NCBI RefSeq assembly: GCF_000016325.1
Contig: NC_009436.1
Coordinates: forward strand, 186,001 to 250,000
DNA: 64,000 bases
Direction of reading: 5' to 3'
Source of the DNA: Enterobacter sp. 638
Lineage (GTDB): Bacteria > Pseudomonadota > Gammaproteobacteria > Enterobacterales > Enterobacteriaceae
Part shown: positions 40,015 through 51,834 of the stretch, one piece after another
Layout of the letters: each line of letters begins with the position of its first letter
How positions within the stretch are numbered: the first letter of the stretch is position 1
Translations under genes and position numbers: made by a program
The notes under the pieces: model-generated
Told to the model about the DNA's origin: nothing
The model's database searches: none
What the model saw: the letters and a program-made list of their open reading frames with translations, nothing else

Positions 40015-43000
40015 ATGGTTTACTCCTATACCGAGAAAAAACGTATTCGTAAGGATTTTGGTAAACGTCCACAAGTTTTGGATATACCTTATCTCCTTTC
40101 TATCCAGCTTGACTCGTTCCAGAAGTTTATCGAGCAAGATCCTGAAGGGCAGTATGGTCTGGAAGCAGCTTTCCGTTCCGTATTCCCAATCAAAAGCTAT
40201 AGCGGTAATTCTGAGCTGCAATATGTCAGCTACCGTCTTGGCGAACCGGTATTTGACGTTCAGGAATGTCAGATCCGTGGTGTGACCTATTCTGCACCGC
40301 TGCGCGTGAAACTGCGCCTGGTTGTCTATGAGCGTGAAGCGCCGGAAGGCACCGTTAAAGACATCAAAGAACAAGAAGTCTACATGGGTGAAATTCCACT
40401 CATGACTGACAACGGTACTTTCGTTATCAACGGTACTGAGCGTGTTATCGTTTCCCAGCTGCATCGTAGCCCGGGCGTCTTCTTTGACAGCGATAAAGGT
40501 AAAACACACTCATCCGGTAAAGTACTGTATAACGCACGTATCATCCCTTACCGTGGTTCATGGCTGGACTTCGAATTCGATCCGAAAGACAACCTGTTTG
40601 TCCGTATCGACCGTCGTCGTAAACTGCCAGCAACCATCATTTTGCGTGCGCTGCAATACACCACTGAGCAGATTCTTGATCTGTTCTTTGAGAAAGTTAT
40701 CTTCGAAATTCGCGACAACAAGCTGCAAATGGAGCTGTTGCCGGAGCGTCTGCGTGGTGAAACCGCCTCGTTTGATATCGAATTCGACGGCAAAGTGTAT
40801 GTGGAAAAAGGTCGCCGTATTACTGCGCGCCACATTCGTCAGCTCGAAAAAGATGACATCAAACTGATCGAAGTTCCGGTTGAATACATTGCCGGGAAAG
40901 TTGCCGCAAAAGATTACGTTGACGCTTCAACTGGCGAACTGATCTGCCCAGCCAACATGGAGCTGAGCCTGGATCTGTTGGCTAAGCTGAGCCAGTCTGG
41001 CCACAAGCGCATCGAAACGCTGTTCACCAACGACCTGGATCATGGTGCGTATATGTCTGAGACTATACGTGTCGACCCAACCAGCGATCGTTTGAGCGCA
41101 CTGGTCGAAATCTACCGCATGATGCGTCCTGGTGAGCCGCCAACTCGCGAAGCAGCTGAAAACCTGTTTGAGAACCTGTTCTTCTCTGAAGACCGCTACG
41201 ATCTGTCTGCGGTTGGTCGTATGAAGTTCAACCGTTCTCTGCTGCGCGATGCGATTGAAGGTTCCGGTATCCTGAGCAAAGAAGACATCATCGAAGTGAT
41301 GAAGAAGCTCATTGATATCCGTAACGGCAAAGGCGAAGTGGATGACATCGACCACCTCGGCAACCGTCGTATCCGTTCCGTTGGCGAAATGGCGGAAAAC
41401 CAATTCCGCGTTGGCCTGGTACGTGTAGAGCGTGCGGTGAAAGAGCGTCTGTCTCTGGGCGATCTGGATACCCTGATGCCTCAGGATATGATCAACGCCA
41501 AGCCAATTTCTGCAGCAGTGAAAGAGTTCTTCGGTTCCAGCCAGCTGTCACAGTTTATGGACCAGAACAACCCGCTGTCTGAGATTACGCACAAACGTCG
41601 TATCTCTGCACTCGGCCCAGGCGGTTTGACCCGTGAACGTGCAGGCTTTGAAGTTCGAGACGTACACCCGACTCACTACGGTCGCGTATGTCCAATCGAA
41701 ACGCCTGAAGGTCCAAACATCGGTCTGATCAACTCCTTGTCCGTGTACGCACAGACAAACGAATACGGCTTCCTCGAAACGCCGTATCGTAAAGTGACTG
41801 ACGGTGTTGTTACCGACGAAATCCATTACCTGTCTGCTATCGAAGAAGGTAACTACGTCATCGCTCAGGCGAACACCAACCTGGACGAAGAAGGTCGTTT
41901 CGTTGACGATCTCGTTACCTGCCGTAGCAAAGGCGAATCCAGCTTGTTCAGCAATGATCAAGTGGATTATATGGACGTTTCGACCCAGCAGATCGTTTCT
42001 GTTGGTGCGTCTCTGATCCCGTTCCTGGAACACGATGACGCCAACCGTGCATTGATGGGTGCGAACATGCAACGTCAGGCGGTTCCGACTCTGCGCGCTG
42101 ATAAGCCGCTGGTTGGTACCGGTATGGAACGTGCTGTTGCCGTTGACTCCGGTGTAACTGCGGTTGCGAAACGTGGCGGTACCGTTCAGTACGTAGATGC
42201 TTCCCGTATCGTTATCAAAGTTAACGAAGACGAGATGTACCCAGGCGAAGCGGGTATCGACATCTACAACCTGACCAAATACACCCGTTCTAACCAGAAC
42301 ACTTGTATCAACCAGATGCCATGTGTGTCTCTGGGTGAGCCAGTTGAGCGCGGCGACGTGCTGGCTGATGGTCCGTCTACCGATCTCGGTGAACTGGCAC
42401 TCGGTCAGAACATGCGCGTAGCGTTCATGCCGTGGAATGGTTACAACTTCGAAGACTCCATCCTCGTCTCCGAGCGTGTGGTTCAGGAAGATCGTTTCAC
42501 CACGATTCACATTCAGGAACTGGCATGTGTGTCCCGTGACACCAAGCTGGGGCCTGAAGAGATCACTGCTGATATCCCGAACGTGGGTGAAGCTGCGCTC
42601 TCTAAACTGGATGAATCCGGTATCGTTTACATCGGTGCAGAAGTGACCGGCGGCGACATTCTGGTTGGTAAGGTAACACCGAAAGGTGAAACCCAGCTGA
42701 CGCCAGAAGAGAAACTGCTGCGTGCGATCTTCGGTGAGAAAGCGTCTGACGTTAAAGACTCTTCTCTGCGTGTACCAAACGGTGTTTCCGGTACGATCAT
42801 CGACGTTCAGGTCTTTACTCGCGATGGCGTAGAAAAAGACAAACGTGCGCTGGAAATCGAAGAGATGCAGCTGAAGCAGGCTAAGAAAGACCTGTCTGAA
42901 GAATTGCAGATCCTCGAAGCTGGCCTGTTTAGTCGTATCTACGCGGTGCTGGTCTCTGGTGGTGTTGAAGCTGAGAAGCTTGACAAACTGCCACGCGATC

Positions 43001-44043
43001 GCTGGCTGGAACTGGGCCTGACCGACGAAGAGAAACAAAACCAGCTGGAACAACTGGCTGAGCAGTATGACGAACTGAAACACGAGTTCGAGAAAAAACT
43101 CGAAGCGAAACGCCGCAAAATCACTCAGGGCGACGATCTGGCACCAGGCGTGCTGAAGATTGTTAAGGTCTATCTGGCCGTTAAACGTCAGATTCAGCCT
43201 GGTGATAAAATGGCAGGTCGTCACGGTAACAAGGGTGTAATTTCTAAGATCAACCCGATCGAAGATATGCCGCACGATGCTAACGGTACGCCGGTAGATA
43301 TCGTACTGAACCCGCTGGGCGTACCGTCTCGTATGAACATTGGTCAGATCCTCGAAACCCACCTGGGTATGGCTGCTAAAGGTATCGGCGAGAAAATCAA
43401 CGCCATGCTGAAGCAGCAGGAAGAAGTCGCGAAACTGCGCGAGTTCATCCAGCGTGCGTACGATCTGGGCACAGATGTTCGTCAGAAAGTTGACCTGAAC
43501 ACCTTCAGTGATGATGAAGTTCTGCGTCTGGCTGAGAACCTGAAAAAAGGTATGCCAATCGCAACGCCAGTCTTTGACGGTGCGAAAGAGTCTGAAATCA
43601 AAGAGCTGTTACAGCTGGGTGGCCTGCCGACTTCCGGTCAGATCACTCTGTTCGACGGTCGTACTGGTGAGCAATTCGAGCGCCAGGTTACCGTTGGCTA
43701 TATGTACATGCTGAAACTGAACCACTTGGTTGATGACAAGATGCATGCGCGTTCTACCGGTTCTTATAGCCTCGTTACTCAGCAGCCGCTGGGTGGTAAG
43801 GCTCAGTTCGGTGGTCAGCGCTTCGGTGAGATGGAAGTGTGGGCGCTTGAAGCATATGGCGCGGCATACACCCTGCAGGAAATGCTTACCGTTAAGTCTG
43901 ATGACGTAAATGGTCGTACCAAGATGTATAAAAACATCGTGGACGGCAATCATCAGATGGAACCGGGCATGCCGGAATCCTTCAACGTACTGTTGAAAGA
44001 GATCCGTTCCCTGGGTATCAACATCGAGCTGGAAGACGAGTAA
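40015..44043 (+). CDS. rpoB: RNA polymerase beta subunit
   Basis: The protein has 1342 aa, as in E. coli. The rifampicin-pocket region (residues ~507-535, [20 protein letters not shown]) carries the wild-type residues at the common resistance positions, with S, D, H and R visible. No frameshifts. Together with rpoC it forms the catalytic core of transcription. Confidence 0.98.
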   Translation: MVYSYTEKKRIRKDFGKRPQVLDIPYLLSIQLDSFQKFIEQDPEGQYGLEAAFRSVFPIKSYSGNSELQYVSYRLGEPVFDVQECQIRGVTYSAPLRVKLRLVVYEREAPEGTVKDIKEQEVYMGEIPLMTDNGTFVINGTERVIVSQLHRSPGVFFDSDKGKTHSSGKVLYNARIIPYRGSWLDFEFDPKDNLFVRIDRRRKLPATIILRALQYTTEQILDLFFEKVIFEIRDNKLQMELLPERLRGETASFDIEFDGKVYVEKGRRITARHIRQLEKDDIKLIEVPVEYIAGKVAAKDYVDASTGELICPANMELSLDLLAKLSQSGHKRIETLFTNDLDHGAYMSETIRVDPTSDRLSALVEIYRMMRPGEPPTREAAENLFENLFFSEDRYDLSAVGRMKFNRSLLRDAIEGSGILSKEDIIEVMKKLIDIRNGKGEVDDIDHLGNRRIRSVGEMAENQFRVGLVRVERAVKERLSLGDLDTLMPQDMINAKPISAAVKEFFGSSQLSQFMDQNNPLSEITHKRRISALGPGGLTRERAGFEVRDVHPTHYGRVCPIETPEGPNIGLINSLSVYAQTNEYGFLETPYRKVTDGVVTDEIHYLSAIEEGNYVIAQANTNLDEEGRFVDDLVTCRSKGESSLFSNDQVDYMDVSTQQIVSVGASLIPFLEHDDANRALMGANMQRQAVPTLRADKPLVGTGMERAVAVDSGVTAVAKRGGTVQYVDASRIVIKVNEDEMYPGEAGIDIYNLTKYTRSNQNTCINQMPCVSLGEPVERGDVLADGPSTDLGELALGQNMRVAFMPWNGYNFEDSILVSERVVQEDRFTTIHIQELACVSRDTKLGPEEITADIPNVGEAALSKLDESGIVYIGAEVTGGDILVGKVTPKGETQLTPEEKLLRAIFGEKASDVKDSSLRVPNGVSGTIIDVQVFTRDGVEKDKRALEIEEMQLKQAKKDLSEELQILEAGLFSRIYAVLVSGGVEAEKLDKLPRDRWLELGLTDEEKQNQLEQLAEQYDELKHEFEKKLEAKRRKITQGDDLAPGVLKIVKVYLAVKRQIQPGDKMAGRHGNKGVISKINPIEDMPHDANGTPVDIVLNPLGVPSRMNIGQILETHLGMAAKGIGEKINAMLKQQEEVAKLREFIQRAYDLGTDVRQKVDLNTFSDDEVLRLAENLKKGMPIATPVFDGAKESEIKELLQLGGLPTSGQITLFDGRTGEQFERQVTVGYMYMLKLNHLVDDKMHARSTGSYSLVTQQPLGGKAQFGGQRFGEMEVWALEAYGAAYTLQEMLTVKSDDVNGRTKMYKNIVDGNHQMEPGMPESFNVLLKEIRSLGINIELEDE

Positions 44044-44119
44044 CTCTCGCTCAAACAGGTCACTGGTGCCGGCGTAATACCCGGCACCAGATTGTGCTAA
44101 CTCCGACGGGAGCAAATCC

Positions 44120-47100
44120 GTGAAAGATTTATTAAAGTTTCTGAAAGCGCAGACTAAAACCGAAGAGTTTGATGCGATCAAAATTGCTCTGGCCTCGCCA
44201 GACATGATCCGTTCATGGTCTTTCGGTGAAGTTAAGAAGCCGGAAACCATCAACTACCGTACGTTCAAACCTGAGCGTGACGGCCTTTTCTGTGCGCGTA
44301 TTTTCGGGCCAGTAAAAGACTATGAGTGCCTGTGCGGTAAGTACAAGCGCCTGAAACACCGTGGTGTGATTTGTGAGAAGTGCGGCGTTGAAGTGACCCA
44401 GACTAAAGTGCGTCGTGAACGCATGGGGCACATCGAGCTGGCGTCTCCGACTGCTCACATCTGGTTCCTGAAATCTCTGCCGTCCCGTATCGGCCTGCTG
44501 CTGGATATGCCGCTGCGCGATATCGAACGTGTTCTGTACTTCGAATCTTATGTGGTTATCGAAGGCGGTATGACGAATCTGGAACGTAATCAGATTCTGA
44601 CCGAAGAACAGTATCTGGACGCGCTGGAAGAGTTCGGTGACGAATTCGACGCGAAGATGGGTGCGGAAGCGATCCAGGCCCTGTTGAAAAACATGGATCT
44701 GGAGCAAGAGTGCGAGCAGCTTCGTCAGGAGCTGAACGAAACTAACTCCGAAACCAAGCGTAAAAAGCTGACCAAGCGTATCAAACTGCTGGAAGCGTTT
44801 GTCCTGTCTGGTAACAAGCCAGAGTGGATGATCCTGACCGTTCTGCCGGTTCTGCCGCCAGATCTGCGTCCATTGGTTCCGCTGGATGGTGGTCGTTTTG
44901 CGACGTCTGACCTGAACGATCTGTATCGTCGCGTCATTAACCGTAACAACCGTCTGAAACGCCTGCTCGACTTGGCTGCGCCTGACATCATTGTACGTAA
45001 CGAAAAACGTATGCTGCAGGAAGCGGTTGATGCCCTGCTGGATAACGGTCGTCGTGGTCGTGCGATTACAGGTTCTAACAAGCGTCCTCTGAAATCTTTG
45101 GCCGATATGATCAAAGGTAAGCAGGGTCGTTTCCGTCAGAACTTGCTCGGTAAGCGTGTTGACTACTCTGGTCGTTCTGTTATCACCGTAGGCCCATACC
45201 TGCGCCTGCATCAGTGCGGTCTGCCGAAGAAAATGGCACTGGAGCTGTTCAAACCGTTCATCTACGGCAAGCTGGAACTGCGTGGTCTTGCTACCACCAT
45301 TAAAGCTGCGAAGAAGATGGTTGAGCGTGAAGAAGCTGTCGTTTGGGATATCCTGGACGAAGTTATCCGCGAACACCCGGTACTGCTGAACCGTGCACCA
45401 ACTCTGCACCGTTTGGGTATCCAGGCATTCGAGCCAGTACTGATCGAAGGTAAAGCTATCCAGCTGCACCCGCTGGTTTGTGCGGCTTATAACGCCGACT
45501 TCGATGGTGACCAGATGGCAGTACACGTTCCACTGACGCTTGAAGCTCAGTTGGAAGCGCGTGCGCTGATGATGTCTACCAACAACATCCTGTCACCTGC
45601 GAACGGCGAGCCAATCATCGTTCCGTCTCAGGACGTTGTATTGGGTCTGTACTACATGACCCGTGACTGTGTTAACGCCAAAGGCGAAGGCATGGTGCTG
45701 TCTGGCCCTAAAGAAGCTGAGCGTATCTATCGCGCAGGTCTGGCCTCACTGCATGCGCGTGTCAAAGTGCGTATCACTGAATATGAAAAAGATGCTAACG
45801 ACGAGTTCGTTGGTAAAACCAGCATTATCGACACTACCGTAGGTCGTGCGATTTTGTGGATGATCGTACCGAAAGGTCTGCCTTACTCTATCGTCAACCA
45901 GGCGCTGGGCAAGAAGGCAATCTCCAAAATGCTGAACACCTGTTACCGTATTCTGGGTCTGAAGCCTACGGTAATCTTTGCTGACCAAACGATGTACACC
46001 GGCTTTGCTTATGCAGCGCGTTCAGGTGTCTCCGTTGGTATCGATGACATGGTCATCCCAGCCAAGAAAACTGAGATCATTTCTGAAGCGGAAGCGGAAG
46101 TTGCTGAGATTCAGGAGCAGTTCCAGTCTGGTCTGGTAACCGCAGGTGAGCGTTACAACAAAGTTATCGATATCTGGGCAGCGGCGAACGATCGTGTTTC
46201 CAAAGCGATGATGGATAACCTGCAAACTGAAACCGTAACTAACCGTGACGGCGTGGAAGAGCAGCAGGTTTCCTTCAACAGTATCTACATGATGGCCGAC
46301 TCCGGTGCGCGTGGTTCAGCAGCACAGATTCGTCAGTTGGCAGGTATGCGTGGTCTGATGGCTAAGCCAGATGGCTCAATCATCGAAACGCCAATCACCG
46401 CGAACTTCCGTGAAGGTCTGAACGTACTCCAGTACTTCATCTCCACGCACGGTGCGCGTAAAGGTCTGGCGGATACCGCACTGAAAACGGCTAACTCCGG
46501 TTATCTGACTCGTCGTCTGGTTGACGTCGCGCAGGATCTGGTTGTGACCGAAGATGACTGTGGAACTCACGAAGGCATCCTGATGACTCCGGTTATCGAA
46601 GGTGGCGACGTCAAAGAACCACTGCGCGACCGCGTTCTGGGTCGTGTAACGGCTGAAGATATCATCAAGCCGGGTACGGCTGATATCCTGGTAACACGTA
46701 ACACGCTGCTCGATGAGCAATGGTGTGACCTGTTAGAACTCAACTCTGTTGATAGCGTGAAAGTACGTTCCGTAGTAGGTTGCGAAACTGACTTTGGCGT
46801 CTGTGCACACTGCTATGGTCGCGACCTGGCTCGTGGTCACATCATCAACAAAGGTGAAGCAATCGGGGTTATCGCGGCACAGTCTATCGGTGAGCCGGGT
46901 ACACAGCTGACGATGCGTACGTTCCACATCGGTGGTGCGGCATCTCGTTCCGCTGCTGAATCCAGCATCCAGGTGAAAAACAAAGGTAGCATCAAGCTCA
47001 GCAACGCGAAGTCTGTTGTGAACTCTGCCGGTAAACTGGTAGTGACTTCTCGTAACACCGAGCTGAAACTGATCGACGAATTCGGTCGTACCAAAGAAAG

Positions 47101-48343
47101 CTACAAAGTGCCTTACGGTGCGGTAATGGGCAAAGGCGATGGCGAGCAGGTTGCAGGCGGCGAAACCGTTGCAAACTGGGATCCACACACCATGCCAGTT
47201 ATCACCGAAGTGAGTGGTTTCATTCGCTTCACCGATATGATCGACGGCCAGACGATTACTCGTCAGACCGACGAACTGACCGGTCTGTCTTCGTTGGTTG
47301 TTCTGGATTCTGCAGAACGTACCGCGGGCGGTAAAGATCTGCGTCCAGCGTTGAAAATCATTGATGCCAACGGTAATGATGTTCTGATCCCAGGCACCGA
47401 TATGCCTGCTCAGTACTTCCTGCCAGGTAAAGCGATTGTTCAGCTCGAAGATGGTATCCAGATCAGTGCGGGTGACGCTCTGGCGCGTATTCCTCAGGAA
47501 TCCAGCGGTACCAAGGATATTACCGGTGGTCTGCCACGCGTTGCTGACCTGTTTGAAGCACGTCGTCCGAAAGAGCCTGCAATCCTGGCGGAAATTACCG
47601 GCATCATTTCCTTCGGTAAAGAAACCAAAGGCAAACGTCGTCTGGTTATCACTCCGTTAGACGGTAGCGAGCCTTACGAAGAGATGATTCCGAAATGGCG
47701 TCAGCTCAACGTGTTTGAAGGTGAACGTGTAGAACGTGGTGATGTGGTTTCCGATGGTCCAGAAGCTCCACACGACATTCTGCGTCTTCGTGGCGTACAC
47801 GCGGTAACGCGTTATATCACCAACGAAGTACAGGACGTTTACCGTCTGCAAGGCGTTAAGATTAACGATAAGCACATTGAAGTTATCGTTCGTCAGATGC
47901 TGCGTAAAGCAACCATCGATAGCACGGGAAGCTCTGACTTCCTGGAAGGCGAGCAGGTGGAATACTCTCGCGTCAAGATTGCGAACCGCGATCTGGAAGC
48001 GAACGGTAAAGTGGCGGCGTTGTTCTCCCGTGACTTGCTGGGTATCACCAAAGCGTCTCTGGCAACCGAGTCCTTCATCTCTGCTGCCTCGTTCCAGGAG
48101 ACCACTCGTGTCCTGACCGAAGCTGCTGTTGCGGGCAAACGTGATGAACTGCGCGGTCTGAAAGAGAACGTTATCGTGGGTCGTCTGATCCCAGCGGGTA
48201 CGGGTTATGCGTACCACCAGGATCGTATGCGTCGTCGTGCTGCGGGCGAACTGCCAGCTGCACCTCAGGTCACTGCGGAAGATGCTTCTGCAAGCCTGGC
48301 AGAACTGCTGAACGCAGGTCTGGGCGGCTCAGACAACGATTAA
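44120..48343 (+). CDS. rpoC: RNA polymerase beta' subunit
   Basis: The protein has 1407 aa, starting at GTG 44120 ([17 protein letters not shown]) after CGGGAGC. The N-terminal zinc ribbon is [19 protein letters not shown]. The catalytic Mg-binding motif NADFDGDQM is near residues 458-466. The second zinc site has CGTHEG and [12 protein letters not shown] strong terminator follows. Confidence 0.98.
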
Positions 48344-48359
48344 TCGTGCTTTGAGCTAA

Positions 48360-48387
48360 TAAAAAACCCGCTTCGGCGGGTTTTTTT
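48360..48387. terminator. rpoC terminator
   Basis: AACCCGC-TTCG-GCGGGTT with flanking A- and T-runs. It can act in both directions, also ending the convergent PTS genes. Confidence 0.93.
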
Positions 48388-48411
48388 ATGTCTGAAAAAG
48401 GGAGAAATAGA

Positions 48412-48729
48412 TTATTTGAGCAGCGGCAACCGGCGATAGAGCTCGATCATGTCACCTGCCAAATCCTGAATCACCATCGCATTCATCAGGTGATCCTGAG
48501 AGTGGACGGTAATCAAATTTACCGGAAGTTTCCCTGTTCCCTCATCCAGCCCAATAAGCTGAGTCTGGATAACATGCGCATGTTTGACATACTCGCGCGA
48601 CTCTTCCATCGCTTTTTCGGCTTCGTCAAACTCGCCTTTGCGTGCCAGTTGCAATGCCGTCAGCGCAGCACTGCGTGCAGCGCCAGCGTTTACCAGCAAC
48701 TCCATGATGGTTGTTTCTAAATCTTCCAT
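48412..48729 (-). CDS. PTS lactose/cellobiose-family IIA component
   Basis: The protein has 105 aa, an all-helical EIIA-Lac/Chb domain. The phosphorylation site is the His in ITVHSQDHLMNAM near residue 75. It passes phosphate from HPr to the IIB encoded just upstream; the IIB stop and this ATG are adjacent. No IIC transporter or glycosidase gene lies in the window, so the sugar cannot be assigned; beta-glucosides or N,N'-diacetylchitobiose are typical for the family. E. coli K-12 has no such genes next to rpoC. Confidence 0.9.
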   Translation of the reverse strand: MEDLETTIMELLVNAGAARSAALTALQLARKGEFDEAEKAMEESREYVKHAHVIQTQLIGLDEGTGKLPVNLITVHSQDHLMNAMVIQDLAGDMIELYRRLPLLK

Positions 48730-49038
48730 TCATTGCTCCAGCAGTTTAAGCGCTTTTTCAAGGACGACATCGCCTTTCATCATGCCGTAATCCATCATAT
48801 CGATCACCGCGACCTGTTTACCCAGCGGTTCAGCCTGAGCCTGAAGCTTTGCCAGTTCGTATTTTACCTGTGGCCCCAGTAATACGATGTCGGCTGTGGC
48901 GATATAGTCTTTAAACTCAGCTACCGGAACGGCTTTGATAGTGACTTCAACGCCTTTTTTTTGCGCGGCGTCTTTCATACGCTGAACCAGCATGCTGGTA
49001 GACATCCCGGCAGCACAACACAAAACGATATTCTTCAT
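48730..49038 (-). CDS. PTS lactose/cellobiose-family IIB component
   Basis: The protein has 102 aa. The phosphocysteine loop is LCCAAGMSTSM with Cys8 as the likely phosphorylated residue, as in ChbB/CelA (CSAGMSTS). It is the first gene of a two-gene operon with the IIA. A CRP-like site and a perfect LacI-type operator lie upstream. Without a local IIC it must work with a membrane component elsewhere, or regulate by phosphorylation. Confidence 0.9.
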   Translation of the reverse strand: MKNIVLCCAAGMSTSMLVQRMKDAAQKKGVEVTIKAVPVAEFKDYIATADIVLLGPQVKYELAKLQAQAEPLGKQVAVIDMMDYGMMKGDVVLEKALKLLEQ

Positions 49039-49114
49039 AGTCAGCCTCGATCTATATGTGTTTAATGATAATTATCCCGTGCAGACGGCTTCAACAACCG
49101 CTTTACCCCGATTG

Positions 49115-49130
49115 TGTGTCAGGCATCACA
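49115..49130. promoter_or_regulatory. CRP-like site upstream of PTS genes
   Basis: TGTGT-CAGGCA-TCACA matches TGTGA-N6-TCACA at 9 of 10 positions. Its centre is about 60 bp upstream of a start predicted from GATAAT (49076-49071, minus), the class I activator position. Confidence 0.6.
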
Positions 49131-49147
49131 AAGAAATCTGAATTCTA

Positions 49148-49161
49148 TGAAACCGGTTTCA
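49148..49161. promoter_or_regulatory. LacI-family operator TGAAACCGGTTTCA
   Basis: A perfect 14-bp palindrome, identical to the recalled AscG (beta-glucoside) consensus and to the Pseudomonas PtxS operator. It lies 110 bp upstream of the PTS IIB start. The nearest LacI-family gene in the window is ptxS, about 39 kb away. Confidence 0.8.
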
Positions 49162-49209
49162 ATTTTGGCCCGGCAGGAAATTTCTCTTCTGTTACGGGCT
49201 TAGCATAAG

Positions 49210-49497
49210 GTGGGTTGGTCACGCGTAAGCAGGGGCTGGATGGTATGCATTTATCCTGGTTTGACTATAATCAAAGACCTTGATGAAGCTTGGTTGAATA
49301 AATTGCTTTCTGACTACTGTCAAAAAAAACATGTTATTAAAAACAGTATTGACTTGGTTTTGGAAATGCGTAACTTAGTACTCAACAGCAGAGAAATGGT
49401 AGTTTGCTGTTTATCCAGGAAGTATGAGTTGAGTATTACTGGGGATTGCGATGAAGGCCACGAAGTATTGTTTTTTGGGATAGCTGATGTGAGATAA
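49210..49497 (+). CDS. Hypothetical protein, possibly an orphan small ORF
   Basis: This frame encodes up to 95 aa from GTG 49210, or about 84 aa from an ATG at 49243. No family is recognised. The sequence is mixed-charge and soluble (TIIKDLDEAWLNKLLSDYC...), with several Cys and no signal peptide. Base composition is AT-rich compared with neighbours, suggesting acquired DNA. Expression is uncertain because no good ribosome-binding site is seen. Confidence 0.35.
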   Translation: MGWSRVSRGWMVCIYPGLTIIKDLDEAWLNKLLSDYCQKKHVIKNSIDLVLEMRNLVLNSREMVVCCLSRKYELSITGDCDEGHEVLFFGIADVR

Positions 49498-49874
49498 ACC
49501 AATATTCTTGCTTCGCTAGTGCTTTAAAGGCCACGTAGTTGATAGATGAAATCGCAAAGTAGTGAAGAAAGTGCGACGATGTAAGGCCATGTTTTATAGT
49601 ACTATTTGCGGTAATTTTTTTGATAAAGTATCGCAACAGCAGTAAGGCCACGCATCAAAGAGTATATGTCGCGATGGGGAGTGTACTTGTTTAAGAAGCC
49701 ACCCTTGAGTTCTATTATCAGGCTGGCGGAATATGTATCACGGTAAATAGAGGAGCATTTTCGTTAGTATCAGTATCCAATATTATCTGTAATAAACGTG
49801 TACATTTGTAAGTAGTACCATTAGCAGTAAATACACTTAAGTCAATTAATGTTAAATCTGAAGTTCGTAGTACC
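49498..49874. other. AT-rich stretch without a supported gene
   Basis: Nearly 380 bp contain no convincing reading frame. An AAGGCCA motif recurs at 49454, 49527 (AAGGCCA), 49583 (AAGGCCA, followed by T) and 49644, spaced 56-73 bp. Otherwise nothing is recognisable. Composition suggests decayed foreign DNA. Confidence 0.5.
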
Positions 49875-49909
49875 ATAAAAGCCCTGGCTGCAACGGTCAG
49901 GGCTTTTAT
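49875..49909. terminator. Isolated bidirectional terminator
   Basis: ATAAAAGCCCTG and CAGGGCTTTTAT form a 12-bp stem with an 11-nt loop and T-runs on both strands. No intact gene is seen ending here, so it may be left over from a lost gene. Confidence 0.75.
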
Positions 49910-50009
49910 CTGTAGATTCAATAAGATCCCGCCTTTGAAAAACATGTCTTCCGTTTCGCTTGCCAGCGACTTTGTGTTGTACGATTCCTGATCAGTTCAA
50001 AATTAATCC

Positions 50010-50039
50010 TTGCTTAATAAATCAAACCAAGCCTACTAT
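50010..50039 (+). promoter_or_regulatory. Promoter of second csp gene
   Basis: TTGCTT and TACTAT are separated by 18 bp. The predicted start near 50046 is where similarity to the cspA leader begins. Confidence 0.6.
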
Positions 50040-50045
50040 GCGTCA

Positions 50046-50219
50046 TCGGTTTGGAACACAGACCTTATGAAAGCAGTTTTAGTAAAGCAGTCCTCAGTTC
50101 AAGCGTTATCCTAGATACCCCTTCTTCATGAGCCTCCTCCTAAGTGCCGCATAAGTTAAATTCTGAAAAACAGGCCAAGTTCGCCGCGTGAGTGGCCCTC
50201 AATAAGAAAGGAAATATCT
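50046..50219 (+). promoter_or_regulatory. Cold-shock leader of second csp gene
   Basis: The ~175-nt leader shares ordered blocks with the cspA leader at 4940: GGTTTGG.ACACAGACC, AAGCAGTTTTAGT, AAGCAGTCC, GTTATC, TAGATACCCCTTC. It is probably a thermosensing, autoregulated UTR of the cspA type. Confidence 0.8.
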
Positions 50220-50432
50220 ATGTCTAACAAAATGACTGGTTTAGTAAAATGGTTTAACCCTGAAAAAGGTTTTGGCTTCATCACTCCTCAGGACGGCAGC
50301 AAAGATGTATTCGTACATTTTTCAGCAATCCAGAGCAGCGATTTCAAAACCTTAGACGAAGGCCAGAAAGTGGAGTTCTCAATCGAGAACGGCGCTAAAG
50401 GCCCGTCAGCGGTTAACGTTATCGCGCTGTAA
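50220..50432 (+). CDS. Cold shock protein, CspA paralogue
   Basis: The protein has 70 aa with RNP1 (KGFGFI) and RNP2 (VFVHF) intact. It is about 75% identical to the cspA product at 5095, differing at 50-60 ([18 protein letters not shown]). The AAGGAAATATCT ribosome-binding site and cold-shock leader indicate a cold-inducible gene. E. coli K-12 has no csp gene between rpoC and thiH, so this is a lineage-specific duplicate; cspB/cspG-type identity cannot be decided. Confidence 0.92.
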   Translation: MSNKMTGLVKWFNPEKGFGFITPQDGSKDVFVHFSAIQSSDFKTLDEGQKVEFSIENGAKGPSAVNVIAL

Positions 50433-50502
50433 TCGCCGATAATCTCGCTAACGCTTACAATAGCGATGAAGGCCAGAGCCTGAGTAGATAAGTGACAGTG
50501 AA

Positions 50503-50530
50503 TAAAAAACCCGCCATGGCGGGTTTTTTC
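50503..50530 (+). terminator. csp terminator
   Basis: AAAAAACCCGC-CATG-GCGGGTTTTTT at 50505-50529. Confidence 0.92.
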
Positions 50531-50700
50531 GTTTCTGGCGTCCGTTACGCGGAGGCAGGGCGAAACGAGGAAGAACTTTTCGCCCTGGTCAGCATCCGTT
50601 GCTGACGGCATAAGAGTAGAAAATCTCACGTCGTCGGACAATCACTTGCTCGCGGCCTTACGAGTCGCTTTGTAAAATTTCTCCGCCGTTGCACAGCATT

Positions 50701-51834
50701 TCAACGAAGCTGCGAGGCGCGCCCAAGCCAGCTATCCCAGTCTTTCCACACTGGCTGTAACCCTTGTGCCATAAGCGCCTGTGCAACATCTTCAGGACGA
50801 CGGCCATCATGAGGGGAAAATTGCTCCAGCTCAGGATGCTCATCGGCGTAGCCCCCCGGTTGTGTTTTCGAAAACGCGCTGACGTTATTAATCGCCAACG
50901 GAATGACCCGATCCCGAAATTCGGGCGATTCCCGCGTGGATAACGATAATTCGACATCCGGAGCCAGCAAACGAAATGCGCAAATGGCCTGTACCAGCTG
51001 TCGTTCATCCATGATCGATGCCGGCTCGATACCGCCAGTGCAAGGGCGTAGGCGAGGAAATGAGATCGAATAGCGGCTCTGCCAGTAATGTTGCTGAAGC
51101 CATAGCAAATGCTCCGCCACCATATAGCTGTCCACCCGCCAGCTGTCTGACAACCCCGTCAATGCGCCGAGACCGATTTTATCGATTCCTGCGCGCCCGA
51201 GCCGGTCAGGCGTCTCCAGGCGGAAAAAGAAATCCTGCTTTTTACCCTTCAGGTGATGCTGAGCGTATATTTTTTCGTGATACGTCTCCTGATAGACCAT
51301 CACGCCGTCGAGGCCTAACGTTTTAAGCTCTGCATATTCATCCTCAGACAGCGGCTGGACTTCCATCTGCAATGAAGCGAACTGGCGGCGAATAGCCGGG
51401 AAATGACGCCGAAAATAGTCCATCCCCACTTTTGCCTGATGTTCCCCTGTCACCAATAAAAGATGCTCAAAACCCATTTCGCGGATCGCCGCGCACTCAC
51501 GTGCGATCTCGACGTCATCAAGAGTTTTACGCTTGATACGGTTGCTCATCGAAAAACCGCAATAGGTACAGTCGTTGGCGCAAAGATTGGAAAGATAGAG
51601 CGGCACGTAAAAACTGACCGTATTGCCAAAGCGTTGCCGAGTCAGCTGCTGGGCACGTTGCGCCATCGGTTCCAGATATGCACCGGCGGCGGGGGAGAGC
51701 AGAGCCATCATGTCTTCGCGGGTGGGATGACGCGCATGCAGTGCACGCTCAACATCTGCAGGGGTTTTGCTGTTGATCCGCAGGCGAATATCATCCCAGT
51801 TGAGTTGCCGCCAACGTTCCACAAAGGTGCTCAT
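50701..51834 (-). CDS. thiH: 2-iminoacetate synthase ThiH
   Basis: The protein has 377 aa. It is a radical-SAM tyrosine lyase that yields dehydroglycine for the thiazole ring of thiamine. The 4Fe-4S motif [10 protein letters not shown] (C-x3-C-x2-C) is intact. The start overlaps the thiG stop by 4 nt. It is the last gene of thiCEFSGH. Confidence 0.96.
   Translation of the reverse strand: MSTFVERWRQLNWDDIRLRINSKTPADVERALHARHPTREDMMALLSPAAGAYLEPMAQRAQQLTRQRFGNTVSFYVPLYLSNLCANDCTYCGFSMSNRIKRKTLDDVEIARECAAIREMGFEHLLLVTGEHQAKVGMDYFRRHFPAIRRQFASLQMEVQPLSEDEYAELKTLGLDGVMVYQETYHEKIYAQHHLKGKKQDFFFRLETPDRLGRAGIDKIGLGALTGLSDSWRVDSYMVAEHLLWLQQHYWQSRYSISFPRLRPCTGGIEPASIMDERQLVQAICAFRLLAPDVELSLSTRESPEFRDRVIPLAINNVSAFSKTQPGGYADEHPELEQFSPHDGRRPEDVAQALMAQGLQPVWKDWDSWLGRASQLR

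Noticed and set aside
41548..43362. A 604-codon open frame antisense to rpoB
   Set aside because: A shadow of a highly biased gene; composition is typical of antisense frames and no motifs are present. The same applies to 44213-45526 opposite rpoC.
49718..49945. A 75-codon minus-strand frame between the PTS genes and the second csp gene
   Set aside because: It runs through the strong terminator hairpin at 49875-49909 and has no ribosome-binding site or recognisable family.
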